DNA of 56,697 nucleotides from Acidobacteriota bacterium. GTDB taxonomy: Bacteria > Acidobacteriota > Terriglobia > Terriglobales > Acidobacteriaceae. The notes beneath the pieces are model-generated. The model was not told where the DNA came from. It did not search any database and was given only the letters and a program-made list of their open reading frames with translations. The stretch is from contig JAJZEA010000016.1 in the NCBI GenBank assembly GCA_021851335.1, forward strand, positions 1-56,697, read 5' to 3'. Shown here in pieces: positions 41,575-50,016 of this stretch (the stretch's first letter is position 1; every line of letters begins with the position of its first letter). The translations under genes were made by a program, and so were the position numbers.

Positions 41575-42282
41575 TTAAAAGCTCTTCAGCAGCGAACCGG
41601 CCACCAGATTCCATCCGTCCACAATCACAAACAGCAAAATCTTGAGCGGAGTCGAGATCACCACCGGCGGCAACTGAAACATGCCGATCGAAGTCGTCAC
41701 CGCGGCCGTCACCATATCGATCAACAAAAATGGCAGATACAGCACGGCTCCAATGGCAAATCCCGACTTCAGCTCCGAAAGCATGTAGGCTGGCATCACG
41801 ACGCGCATCGGCAGGTCCATCGGCTGATTGGGACGCGGAATCTGCCCGGCAGCGGTAAACAGGGCCAGGTCTTTCTCGCGCGCATAGCGCAGCAGATACG
41901 CTTTGATCGGCGTCACTCCCTGATCGATCGCCTGCCAGCCCGTCACCCTGCCTTCGCGATAGGGCGTCACTGCCTGCTGCTCGACCTGCACCAGCACGGG
42001 CTGCATCAGAAACCAGGTCATCACCATGCCCAGACCCAGCAGCGTGCTGTTCGAGGGAGCCGTCTGTGTGCCCAGCGCCTGACGCAGAAAGTGGAAGACC
42101 ACCATCAGCCGCACCATCGGCGTGACGGCCATCATCAGCGCAGGCAGCAGCGTGATCACGGTGAGCACAAAGAGAATCGCCCATGGCGTCGAGTCTCCAG
42201 GCCGCAGACGGGTGCTCAGATCGGGCAGCAACGGTACCGCGCGCGGCGCTGCAACCCGCATCATCAAAAGAAGCGCGCTCAC
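41575..42282 (-). CDS. fliP: Flagellar export protein FliP
   Basis: The 235-residue protein has four membrane helices with the FliP segments MVVFHFLRQALGTQTAPSNSTLLGLGMVMTWFLM, TPIKAYLLRYAREKDLALF and MVTAAVTTSIGMFQLPPVVISTPLKILLFVIVDGWNLVAGSL. FliP is the main pore-forming subunit of the export gate. The N-terminus MSALLLMMRVAAPRAVPLLP may act as a short signal. Its ATG overlaps the fliO stop by 4 bases. Confidence 0.95.
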   Translation of the reverse strand: MSALLLMMRVAAPRAVPLLPDLSTRLRPGDSTPWAILFVLTVITLLPALMMAVTPMVRLMVVFHFLRQALGTQTAPSNSTLLGLGMVMTWFLMQPVLVQVEQQAVTPYREGRVTGWQAIDQGVTPIKAYLLRYAREKDLALFTAAGQIPRPNQPMDLPMRVVMPAYMLSELKSGFAIGAVLYLPFLLIDMVTAAVTTSIGMFQLPPVVISTPLKILLFVIVDGWNLVAGSLLKSF

Positions 42283-42995
42283 TGGATCTCACTTCCCAGC
42301 GCCGGCTGCACGGGCCACCTCGACGACTCGACCGAGGCGCTCGTCGGCGCCGTCCGCCCCAGCCGCTCCGATCGCAGCGATCGCGCCGGCTGCGACTTGG
42401 GCGATGAAGGCATTGCCTCTCTGACAACGGATTTCTCTGCGCTTCCGCGCTGCTTCCGCGCACCAGAAGCCTGTGGCAGGAACAGCATCGTCGGAGCCTG
42501 CTCGCCCGCGGTTGCCAGCAGCAGTCGCTGCCCATCGACTTCAACCAGCAGCAGACGCGTCTTGGGAGCGACCGAACACTGATCCAATACACGCAGCCGA
42601 GGCGCTCCATCCGGTCCTCGATGGCCGCGCAAGATCCTTTGCGCCACCAGCTTCTGAAAAATGGCCAGGCTCCCGGTCCAGCCAAGCCGACCAAGCTGCG
42701 CACAGCGCCGGAACATCCGCGTCATCGCTGCCTGCAAACGGGTCGGAGGACGCGTTGGCGAAACCGCTTCCGTGGCTGCCTGCACCCGAGCGCGCCGAAC
42801 CACTGACACTGTGGGGGGTGGGGTGGCTGGCAACGAAGCGCTCTGCGGACGGACCGCGGCTGGCCGCCTCGCGCTGGTCGGCGGCATGGAAACAGCCGCC
42901 GCACTTTGGGTTGCATGTCTGCCCGGGTTTTGGGCAGCGCATTGGCTTGATCGCACTCGTCCGGTCGGTTGTGTCACCTGGATGCCTCCGCTCAT
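42279..42995 (-). CDS. fliO: FliO-like protein lacking an obvious membrane helix
   Basis: The 238-residue protein sits where fliO is expected, directly before fliP with a 4-base overlap. A short segment, LRVLDQCSVAPKTRLLLVEVDGQRLLLATAG (about 130-160), has the FliO cytoplasmic beta pattern (positions of Arg, Leu-Leu-Val-Glu-Val and Leu-Leu). The rest is Ala/Ser/Arg/Pro-rich and I see no transmembrane helix, whereas FliO proteins usually have one. FliO assists FliP assembly, so this may act differently or be anchored by partners. It overlaps the upstream SpoA gene by 4 bases. Confidence 0.75.
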   Translation of the reverse strand: MSGGIQVTQPTGRVRSSQCAAQNPGRHATQSAAAVSMPPTSARRPAAVRPQSASLPATPPPTVSVVRRARVQAATEAVSPTRPPTRLQAAMTRMFRRCAQLGRLGWTGSLAIFQKLVAQRILRGHRGPDGAPRLRVLDQCSVAPKTRLLLVEVDGQRLLLATAGEQAPTMLFLPQASGARKQRGSAEKSVVREAMPSSPKSQPARSLRSERLGRTAPTSASVESSRWPVQPALGSEIQ

Positions 42996-43420
42996 GCCAG
43001 CCTCGTCACACGGACGGCAAGCTGGGTTTCGATCACTTCAAATTCTGTCCAGGCAAGCTGCACGTCGCCGGAGGCCAGAGGCATATCTTCGCCATGTGCC
43101 CACTGCGACTCAAGCACCGTGCCCGCCGACATCGCCAGCAGATTGCGCACACGAAAGTTCCGCAACGGGATGGCGACCGAAACTGCAACCGGCAACGGCA
43201 GAAAGATCGCCGGCACGGGATCCATATCCTGCTCGGTGTTCAGGGAACGCACGGAATTTGCTTCCGAAAGATGTCCGCCCGCGCCGCGCCCGGCAGCGTC
43301 GGTCGGAACCAGCCCGTGCGCGTCAACCGATGCCGCCGATGGAGCCGACTCCGCAGCAAGCGCCGGAGGAATCGGACGAAGCGTGCTTTCCGAGGAAGAG
43401 ATGGGTGAGACCGATGCCAT
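42992..43420 (-). CDS. fliN: Short FliN-type C-ring protein
   Basis: From ATG 43420 the protein has 142 residues. The C-terminal 80 form a SpoA/FliN domain (MDPVPAIFLPLPVAVSVAIPLRNFRVRNLLAMSAGTVLESQWAHGEDMPLASGDVQLAWTEFEVIETQLAVRVTRL). The N-terminal 60 are Ser/Pro/Ala-rich and disordered. FliN forms the C-ring base and binds FliH and CheY-P. A TTG at 43459 extends the frame but lacks support. It overlaps fliO. A second, longer SpoA protein follows fliM, so two FliN-type subunits are encoded. Confidence 0.85.
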   Translation of the reverse strand: MASVSPISSSESTLRPIPPALAAESAPSAASVDAHGLVPTDAAGRGAGGHLSEANSVRSLNTEQDMDPVPAIFLPLPVAVSVAIPLRNFRVRNLLAMSAGTVLESQWAHGEDMPLASGDVQLAWTEFEVIETQLAVRVTRLA

Positions 43421-43599
43421 ATGCCGTCCGGAAGTGAAGTTCGCAACTCCGAGGAGCAATCGACGGACCGGAATGGGGAGATGCTTATAAGAAAATTCTC
43501 AGAATTGCAGCCAATCGCCAGAGGAGCGGGCGTGGAGTGGGGATGGTGCGACCCCCGAGAGTGGCTGAGGTGGTTCGGCTTGTTGGGCAGTGACGAGGG

Positions 43600-43622
43600 G
43601 GCCGAGGATTTCTGACTCGGCC
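43600..43622 (-). terminator. Hairpin after flgE
   Basis: GGCCGAG (43600-43606) pairs with CTCGGCC (43616-43622) over a 9-base loop, about 80 bases past the flgE stop on the minus strand. The stem is GC-rich but has no T-run. Together with the 282-base gap before fliN it suggests a transcript boundary here. Confidence 0.4.
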
Positions 43623-43702
43623 CATCCTGCCTCACGTCTTTCTTCTGCTTCCCGCCACGGGCGTGACTCAGCTTTGCGCGCCCGTCTTCAGCGAATCAAC
43701 CG

Positions 43703-44941
43703 TCAGCGAACCATGTCGATCGTGTCCTGAGCGACCGTGTCGAAGGTGGTGACCGCCTTCGAATTGGCTTCAAAGGCACGTTGCGCAATGATCAGGTTGG
43801 AGAACTCGGTCGAAATATTCACATTCGACTGCTCGAGCGAGCCACCCTGAATCGTTCCAAGACCCGCTGTTCCGGAGACACCCGAGACCGCTGATCCGCT
43901 GGCCAGCGTCGTGGCATACTCGCCGTTACCCAACATGCGCAGCCCCTGCGGATTGACGACCGTGGCCAGCGCCACCTGACCGACAGCCTGCTGTTCCCCG
44001 TTCGAGAAGGTGGCCACCACCGTGCCGTCGGAGTTGACGGCAAAGCTCTGGTACTCGCCGCTGGCATAGCCATTCTGGTTCGTGGCTGAAACCGCCGAAG
44101 CAGCATCCACCTGAGTCAGCGTCGAATTGCCTGCCGTGTTGTACAGGTTCCATCCAAAGGTGAGATTCGAAGCTCCGTCGGCAAGTCCGGTGAAGCTGAT
44201 GCCGGTCACATTGCTGGCCGGTGTCACCAGATTGCCGCTGCTGTTGAAGGTCAGCGTCCCGGTGGTGTTGGTCGAGGTTCCGGAGCCTGTCTGATCCCCA
44301 GGTGGCAGCGAGATCGAGTAGCTCCAGGTATTGGTGCCGGTCTTGGTGTAATTGATCGTCACCACATGGCTCTGTCCTAATGAATCGTAGAGCGTTATCT
44401 GGCTTGGCACCGATGTACCGACGGCCGCTGCCGAACTGAGATTAGCCGTCATACTCATGGAGGTTGTCGCCGCGGGTGGCTCCACCTGCCCGACCGGGAT
44501 GGACAACGCGGTCAACGGCGCGTTGGTATTCACCACGCCATTGGTTGCCGGATAGCCCATCACGGCATGACCATCTTGAGAGACCAGTCCGCCGTTTGCC
44601 GTCATCGTGAAGTTGCCATTGCGCGTATACAAATTGGCTCCGTTACCCGCGCTCAGCACAAAGAACCCGTTGCCATCGATGGCCATATTGCTGGCCGTTC
44701 CGGTCGCATTCACGTTGCCCTGCGTAAAGTTTGAGGCAATATCGGCCGTCTGTACGCCGGAACCCTGCTGAATCGGATTGCCCGATCCGGTCTGACCGAT
44801 CTGCTGGTAAAAGAAGTCCGAAAAATTGACGGTCTGATCCTTGTAGCCCGTCGTGTTCATGTTGGACAGGTTGTTGGCGATGGTGTTCAGCGCCGTTGCG
44901 TCGGAATTCAACCCCGTAAGCGGAATATAAAAACTTGCCAC
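43703..44941 (-). CDS. flgE: Flagellar hook protein FlgE
   Basis: The 412-residue protein begins SFYIPLTGLNSDATALNTIANNLSNMNTTGYKDQTVNF, the axial motif, and has the hook segments MAIDGNGFFVLSAGNG and NLYTRNGNFTMTANGGLVSQDGHAVMGYPA, plus a large Ser/Thr/Asn-rich variable middle. The C-terminus is NLIIAQRAFEANSKAVTTFDTVAQDTIDMVR. FlgE polymerises into the hook, and its length is controlled by FliK. AGGAGGAG precedes the ATG. flgD lies just upstream in transcription order, 92 bases away. Confidence 0.96.
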   Translation of the reverse strand: MASFYIPLTGLNSDATALNTIANNLSNMNTTGYKDQTVNFSDFFYQQIGQTGSGNPIQQGSGVQTADIASNFTQGNVNATGTASNMAIDGNGFFVLSAGNGANLYTRNGNFTMTANGGLVSQDGHAVMGYPATNGVVNTNAPLTALSIPVGQVEPPAATTSMSMTANLSSAAAVGTSVPSQITLYDSLGQSHVVTINYTKTGTNTWSYSISLPPGDQTGSGTSTNTTGTLTFNSSGNLVTPASNVTGISFTGLADGASNLTFGWNLYNTAGNSTLTQVDAASAVSATNQNGYASGEYQSFAVNSDGTVVATFSNGEQQAVGQVALATVVNPQGLRMLGNGEYATTLASGSAVSGVSGTAGLGTIQGGSLEQSNVNISTEFSNLIIAQRAFEANSKAVTTFDTVAQDTIDMVR

Positions 44942-45033
44942 AGTCTCTCCTCCTGAATTGTTGTCCTGCTGTTGACTGCCTTGCGCGATGGCACGTCAGA
45001 ATCCGACGTCGCCGACACCCGATCCCGCTTGAT

Positions 45034-45714
45034 TCAGCGAGAACTACCCGTAAACCTGGCCAGCGGAATATCCCGAATGGCATGCCCGAAACCGGTGGGC
45101 CGAGCCGAATGAATCGCTGCCGGATGTGCCAGAGCGCTGGCTACGGTTTCAGCCGCTGCGGAGACGGGCGGCACACTCATGTTTCCATGTACCACCTTGG
45201 CGGATGCCCGAACCGCTGCCGCATCGAGACTCCTTGTCTGAGCCGCGCTAGAAGACGTCGCCGGACTACCTGGCAAGACGCCAGGCCCGGCATTCATCGC
45301 GCTACCCGTCACGCCGGTTGGCAGGGTCACCGCACCTGTGCCGGAGCCCGAGCTTGTGCCTGATCCTGAGCCTGTGCCAGAGCCTGATCCTGAGCCTGAT
45401 CCGGAGCTGCTGCCGGAGCCAATTGCCGAGATATTCTGGTTAATCGATATCAGCTGCTCCAGACTGTTGATCTGCACCAGTTGATTGATGTAGGCGTTCG
45501 GATCGACGTCGGCTGTTGGATCCTGATTCTGCATCTCAGTCACGAGAAGCGTGAGAAAGTCGTTCGCCGTAATTCCCGTCGTTGCGTCGCTTGCCGAGCT
45601 GCCGGATTGCGTCGAACTGGCAGTCGCCGGACTCGCCAAACCGCTGACCTCTGCCTGTGGCTTTGTCCCGGAATTCCATGCCGAGAGCATGCCCATGATC
45701 GCTGACTGACCCAT
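45034..45714 (-). CDS. flgD: Hook-capping protein FlgD with Gly-Ser hinge
   Basis: The 226-residue protein has the FlgD N-terminal domain: GITANDFLTLLVTEMQNQDPTADVDPNAYINQLVQINSLEQLISINQNIS (about 47-96). A (GS/GT)n stretch at 98-129 follows. The rest is Ala/Ser-rich and does not show the Ig-like or Tudor-like domains present at the C-terminus of E. coli FlgD. FlgD caps the growing hook. It lies between fliK and flgE, as is normal. The different C-terminal half could change its role or merely be divergent. Confidence 0.9.
   Translation of the reverse strand: MGQSAIMGMLSAWNSGTKPQAEVSGLASPATASSTQSGSSASDATTGITANDFLTLLVTEMQNQDPTADVDPNAYINQLVQINSLEQLISINQNISAIGSGSSSGSGSGSGSGTGSGSGTSSGSGTGAVTLPTGVTGSAMNAGPGVLPGSPATSSSAAQTRSLDAAAVRASAKVVHGNMSVPPVSAAAETVASALAHPAAIHSARPTGFGHAIRDIPLARFTGSSR
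45328..45423. repeat. Gly-Ser/Gly-Thr repeat in flgD
   Basis: Imperfect 6-bp units (CCTGAG/CCTGAT/CCTGTG on the plus strand) encode about 16 GS or GT dipeptides between the cap domain and the C-terminal half. Confidence 0.85.
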
Positions 45715-45868
45715 CGTTTACTCCTTTTGCATCTCCGAGCTTTTGATCCTCGACGGTTCTACTGTTGCGTCTGCCGTGCCAAAGACAACCCCGAGCGATG
45801 GAGAAACTCTCATTGGAAAGATACTGTTCCATCTCAAAGCTTCCTGCTTTCACGCTTTGAGTCTCCCG

Positions 45869-48229
45869 TCATGCGCGAACCGAGATCGTCTGACCCACCC
45901 CGATGCGAGCCGCCTCCACACGCATCTCGTTCTGCATGGCGTGCTCGGCGCTTCCACGCTCCAGTGTGGCCGGGGAAAATCCTGCTGGAGTGAGAGAACC
46001 TGACTCGACTCCGCCAACCGCTCCAACGGCATTGAGGCCAGGACGATTTCCACCTGCACTCTCGCCCGCACTCTGCCTGGAACTACGCTCCGAACCGCGC
46101 TCCGAAGCACCGCCCGCCAATCCCTGCTGCGCGGCCTGCGCCATGCTTTCCATAGGGCTCGAATTCGGCGTGCGCCCCTGATCCATGGCTCCGCCTGAGT
46201 TCATCGCTCCGCCGTGATCGGTCGTCATCGCCGCCATACTCGACGGCATCCCGACGGCCAGCCGATCGACCGGCGTCGCCCGTTGCGCCAGCCAGCCTCC
46301 AAGCGATCCAAGCTGACCCTCCAGCGCCTGGCGCGCAGCCTCTGAACTAGGCACCAGCGTGGCCTGAACCCCACCCGCAATCTGACGCGCTTGCAGCTCC
46401 ACATACCCTAGCCGCGCATCCTGATAGCCCACCGAAAGACTCGTCCCACCCGACGCCATCCTCGCGGTCTGGACCGGATTCCAGGCTCCAGTGGCCGCAT
46501 CCAGCGACTCAAAGACCTGCCCGGGATGCTGCGCCGGAGCCGAGTGTCCATTGGCTGGAGTCGCGGTCACCGATGCTGCGCCGGAAGTTGCGCCAGAAGT
46601 AGCTCCGGTGACCGTTGCGCCCATGACCATTGCCGGACTCTCTCCGGGATGGCCCGCCATCGTTGCGGCCCAGGTTCCGGCCTGCGGTGCGCTCCCCGAG
46701 GGTTGTGCCGCGCCATGCATCGACGCGCCGGACTTTGAAGCCGCAGAGGAATCGGAGGCGGAAATATGCCCGGTTCCTGATCCCGAAGCCGATACAGACG
46801 TCGATGCCGAACCCAAATCCTGGCCTTGCGTCGTTGGCCCACCCGACGACGAAGGCAAACTCGTCGTGGTTGTGCCCGAAGCGGTTATATTGGCTGCGCC
46901 TGTGCCTGTCTGGCTCGCTTGAGTGGAGACGGACTGCGATGGAATCGTCGGCGAGACGGGCTTGCCGGTAACGTCGGCAATCGACTGGGAAGCGCTGGAG
47001 GCCGCCGACAACTGCGTCGAAGCTGCGGGAAGTGACCGTTCACCGGCTGCCAGCTCGGGCAATCGCATCGTGGCGACGGCGGGCGGAATAGGCTGGGCCG
47101 ACTTCCCCAGCTTGGCTGCCCCATCCACGCCCACATAGGTCGTCTGCGCCATGGCGGCGGAAAAATTGCCACTGTTCCCAAGCTGAGCACTGGGCTGGCC
47201 AGGCTGACCGGGAGGATTGGATCCGGATTGCACCACGCCCGATTTGATCGGCTGCGGTAGAGTCGTCGGGAAGGCTTCCCGCCCACTGGCCAAGCCCGCA
47301 TCGACAGCACTTGCTCCGAAGGCCAATCCGCCGGGCAGCGGAGCACTGGACGACGCTGGGCTGGGCTGGGCTGAGATGGACTGGGCTGAGCTGGACTGAG
47401 CTGGGCTGGGCTGGGCTGAGATGGACTGGGCTGAGCTGGACTGAGCTGGGCTGGGCTGGGCTGAGATGGACTGGGCTGAGCTGGACTGGGCTGATCTGGA
47501 TGGTGTTGGAAGCAGCGCTGGAATCGGTGCCGGCATCGGAGGCACTGGAGCGGCTATATGCATCCCGCTCGACGAAGCCGGAGACGCAACGCTCTTCTGT
47601 GCTGCGCTTGCCTCCTTTTGGGTTGCCGAGTGCATCTTGGCAGAGGACGTCTTAAGCGCAGCCGTAGTAATCTCGGCTCGAATCGAAATCACCTTTGTTT
47701 GTGCGGCCGCCGGGGAAGTGGCTGGCAAAACCTGAGAAGCGGCCAGCATACTCTCGGTCGCGGCCAGGCTGCCAACCTCCATCCCGGACGCCGTTGCAGT
47801 GGCCACAGCCGCTTGCTGCGCAGCCATTTGCGTCGTAGCTGCTTGCACAGTCCCGGAACGCTGGGCAGTATCCTGCGCGGACACAACCGTGAGCGCTTGT
47901 CCGGCGCCAAGCGCCGATTCTCCATCCACGGATGCATGTTGGTAAAAATCAAAGACTTTGGCCCACAGAGCCTTCTGTGGCTCGGCACCTGCACTGCCCG
48001 CGCTTCCCGGCGTGGGAGCAACCGGAGCGCCGCTGGCGGAGTGGGCTGTCTGGGTCTGTTGTGGAGAGATCGGGCTGCCCGGTATCGCCGTCAACGCCGC
48101 CAGCAGACCGGCAATGCCACCGGAGTCCGTCGGTACGCCCGAGCTTCCGCTCGTCGTTCCCGCTGCTCCGGCAATGTTGGTAACCAGCGCCATGCCCGGC
48201 AACCCGTGCAGCTTGCATGCCATCCGCAC
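45869..48229 (-). CDS. fliK: Flagellar hook-length control protein FliK
   Basis: The 786-residue protein is much longer than E. coli FliK (405). It is Ser/Ala/Thr/Gln/Pro-rich and disordered through most of its length, with three 15-residue repeats (SAQPSPAQSSSAQSI-type) at 247-291. A conserved C-terminal FliK core (LSVGYQDARLGYVELQARQIAGGVQATLVPSSEAARQALEGQLGSLGGWLAQ, about 600-660) is followed by a further tail. FliK measures the hook and triggers the FlhB export switch. Starts at 48229 (GTG), 48223 (ATG) or 48193 (ATG) are all possible. It precedes flgD. Confidence 0.85.
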   Translation of the reverse strand: MRMACKLHGLPGMALVTNIAGAAGTTSGSSGVPTDSGGIAGLLAALTAIPGSPISPQQTQTAHSASGAPVAPTPGSAGSAGAEPQKALWAKVFDFYQHASVDGESALGAGQALTVVSAQDTAQRSGTVQAATTQMAAQQAAVATATASGMEVGSLAATESMLAASQVLPATSPAAAQTKVISIRAEITTAALKTSSAKMHSATQKEASAAQKSVASPASSSGMHIAAPVPPMPAPIPALLPTPSRSAQSSSAQSISAQPSPAQSSSAQSISAQPSPAQSSSAQSISAQPSPASSSAPLPGGLAFGASAVDAGLASGREAFPTTLPQPIKSGVVQSGSNPPGQPGQPSAQLGNSGNFSAAMAQTTYVGVDGAAKLGKSAQPIPPAVATMRLPELAAGERSLPAASTQLSAASSASQSIADVTGKPVSPTIPSQSVSTQASQTGTGAANITASGTTTTSLPSSSGGPTTQGQDLGSASTSVSASGSGTGHISASDSSAASKSGASMHGAAQPSGSAPQAGTWAATMAGHPGESPAMVMGATVTGATSGATSGAASVTATPANGHSAPAQHPGQVFESLDAATGAWNPVQTARMASGGTSLSVGYQDARLGYVELQARQIAGGVQATLVPSSEAARQALEGQLGSLGGWLAQRATPVDRLAVGMPSSMAAMTTDHGGAMNSGGAMDQGRTPNSSPMESMAQAAQQGLAGGASERGSERSSRQSAGESAGGNRPGLNAVGAVGGVESGSLTPAGFSPATLERGSAEHAMQNEMRVEAARIGVGQTISVRA
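47355..47500. repeat. 45-bp minisatellite in fliK
   Basis: Three copies of a 45-bp unit, each encoding 15 residues, are marked by GAGATGGA at 47373, 47418 and 47463. Inside them are 5-bp GCTGG sub-repeats. The frame is kept. Confidence 0.95.
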
Positions 48230-48242
48230 GGGTAACCGTTAA

Positions 48243-48266
48243 GGGAAGATTCATTGAAAACTTCCC
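48243..48266 (-). terminator. Short hairpin between the aminotransferase gene and fliK
   Basis: GGGAAG (48243-48248) and CTTCCC (48261-48266) form a 6-bp stem with an inner TTC/GAA pair, followed by weak A/T. It may mark the end of the aminotransferase transcript and the start of the flagellar cluster. Confidence 0.3.
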
Positions 48267-48288
48267 ACGCAGGGAAGCGACGCTGCTG

Positions 48289-49659
48289 CTATCGCCCGAA
48301 TATCTCTGCCTCGGCTTCGCCGAGCGCTTCTTCCAGAATGTCCAGCGCTACGGTCGCCTCTTCACGACTGACAATCAGAGGAGGGCAAAGCCGGATCGAG
48401 GTTTCGCCGCAGCCGAGGATGAGCAGACCCTTTTCAAAGCACAGCTCTTCCACGCGGTTGCGCAGATTGGGCGCGACTTCGCGCGTCGCCTTGTCGGCCA
48501 CCAGTTCCAGCCCGATCATCAGCCCGCGTCCGCGCACGTCGCCGACGCTGCGATGCGTCTGCTTCCAGCCTTCGAGCCGCGCGAGAATCTCCGCGCCAAC
48601 CTTGGCTGCATTGGGAATGGCTTCGCGTTCGAGAATATCCATCGTCGCCAGCGCCGCGGCAATCGCCACCGGATTGCCACCAAAGGTGGAGGCGTGGGAA
48701 CCGGGCACCCAGTCCATGACCTCGGCCTTGGCCATGCAGACGCTCAGCGGCATTCCCGAAGCAATTCCCTTCGCGGAGCAGACGATATCCGGCTCCACGC
48801 CGGTATGCTGAATGGCCCACCACTTGCCCGTGCGTCCCGCGCCGGACTGCACCTCGTCGGCGACCAGCAGAATTCCGTGCCGGTCGCAGATGGCGCGCAG
48901 TTCCTGCATAAAGACGGTCGGCGCCACCACATAACCGCCTTCCCCTTGAATCGGCTCGACAAAGATTGCCGCCACCTCTTCCGGAGCGAGTACAGTCTTG
49001 AAAAGCTTCTCTTCGATGAAGCGCGCGCAGCCCAGCGCAAAGGCTTCTTCGGCCTGAGGTCCGCCCGAGCAGCCGCGATAGGTATAGGGATAGCGCACAT
49101 GCGTCACGCCTGGCACCAGCGGAGCAAAGCGACGCTTCTGCTGCGGTTTGGAAGCCGTCAGGCTTAGCGCGCCCATTGTTCGTCCATGAAACGCCCCGTA
49201 AAACGCGATGACCTGCTGCCGTTTGGTGTGATATCGCGCCAGCTTCAGCGCGCACTCCAATGCTTCTGCGCCGGAGTTGCCGAAGTAGAATCGATGCGGC
49301 CCTTTCATGGGAGCAATCGCCGAAAGCCGCTCGGCAAACTGCGGCATCAGCTCGTAATAAAAATCCGTGCCAGACAGATGAAGCAGTTCGCCTGCCTGCT
49401 TTTGAATCGCAGCCACCACCTCGGGATGGCAGTGCCCGGTAGAAGTCACAGCAATTCCGGCTGCGAAGTCCAGAAATTCATTTCCGTCCACATCCTCGAT
49501 GCGGAGTCCGCGACCGCGCTTGGCCACCAGCGGATACCCGCGCGTATAGCTGGGTGACATCAGCGCCTCGTCCCGCGCAACCACGGCTGCCGCCTTCGGT
49601 CCCGGCAAATTTCCCTTCAACTTTGGCCCAAAGGCCGCATGCAATGCCTGGCGATCCAT
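48289..49659 (-). CDS. Class III aminotransferase (acetylornithine/GABA type)
   Basis: The 456-residue protein matches PLP-dependent class III aminotransferases: YFGNSGAEALECALKLAR near 125-142, GAFHGRTMGALSLTASK near 155-171, LVADEVQSGAGRTGKWWA near 250-267 with the PLP-binding Asp, and SAKGIASGMPLSVCMA near 284-299 with the Schiff-base Lys. Family members act on N-acetylornithine, GABA, ornithine or similar substrates; the specificity cannot be told here. It is followed by the flagellar cluster and has a 357-base gap upstream. It has no partner gene in the window. Confidence 0.9.
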   Translation of the reverse strand: MDRQALHAAFGPKLKGNLPGPKAAAVVARDEALMSPSYTRGYPLVAKRGRGLRIEDVDGNEFLDFAAGIAVTSTGHCHPEVVAAIQKQAGELLHLSGTDFYYELMPQFAERLSAIAPMKGPHRFYFGNSGAEALECALKLARYHTKRQQVIAFYGAFHGRTMGALSLTASKPQQKRRFAPLVPGVTHVRYPYTYRGCSGGPQAEEAFALGCARFIEEKLFKTVLAPEEVAAIFVEPIQGEGGYVVAPTVFMQELRAICDRHGILLVADEVQSGAGRTGKWWAIQHTGVEPDIVCSAKGIASGMPLSVCMAKAEVMDWVPGSHASTFGGNPVAIAAALATMDILEREAIPNAAKVGAEILARLEGWKQTHRSVGDVRGRGLMIGLELVADKATREVAPNLRNRVEELCFEKGLLILGCGETSIRLCPPLIVSREEATVALDILEEALGEAEAEIFGR

Positions 49660-50016
49660 ATCCCTCTCCGTATCTTGATCCTTCTGGTTGTGGCTTTCAC
49701 TCAGACTGGCGATGCGTCCTTGTCGGATGCATCACAAAAGCCTTTGCGCGACCGGGACGCGAGCAAACGCCGCACAAGCGCCTGGCGGCCCGCACCGAAA
49801 TCAGGAAGATTGGATCAGGTTAATCGCCGGAGAAGAGATTGGGGCGGCTCTGGCATGGGCGCGGCAACAGCGCTTCGGCTGCCGTATCTTCGCTCCGCAT
49901 GGCAAATTTCTGGATCAAGCCGCACCTCTTGTCTGCTCATCGCAGGACATGGCTGGAGCATACCACGATACGCGGCTGTTCAGCGAGGCGAAGCTGCCCT
50001 GGCCTGCGGTGTGCGC
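49660..50016 (-). other. Gap upstream of the aminotransferase
   Basis: About 357 bases with several short open frames on both strands, including one of 134 codons on the plus strand (49688-50092), but none with a recognisable domain or good RBS. The aminotransferase promoter is expected here. I see nothing else. Confidence 0.4.

Noticed and set aside
41218..42582. 454-codon plus-strand frame opposite fliQ-fliP-fliO
   Set aside because: Crosses three well-supported genes on the other strand and has shadow-type composition.
43509..43526. Sigma-54-like promoter (TGGC...GC) in the flgE-fliN gap
   Set aside because: The GG-to-GC spacing is one base short of the strict sigma-54 requirement, and no sigma-54 activator gene is present in the window.
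47355..47500. CRISPR-like array in the fliK region
   Set aside because: The repeats are directly adjacent without unique spacers and are in frame within fliK.
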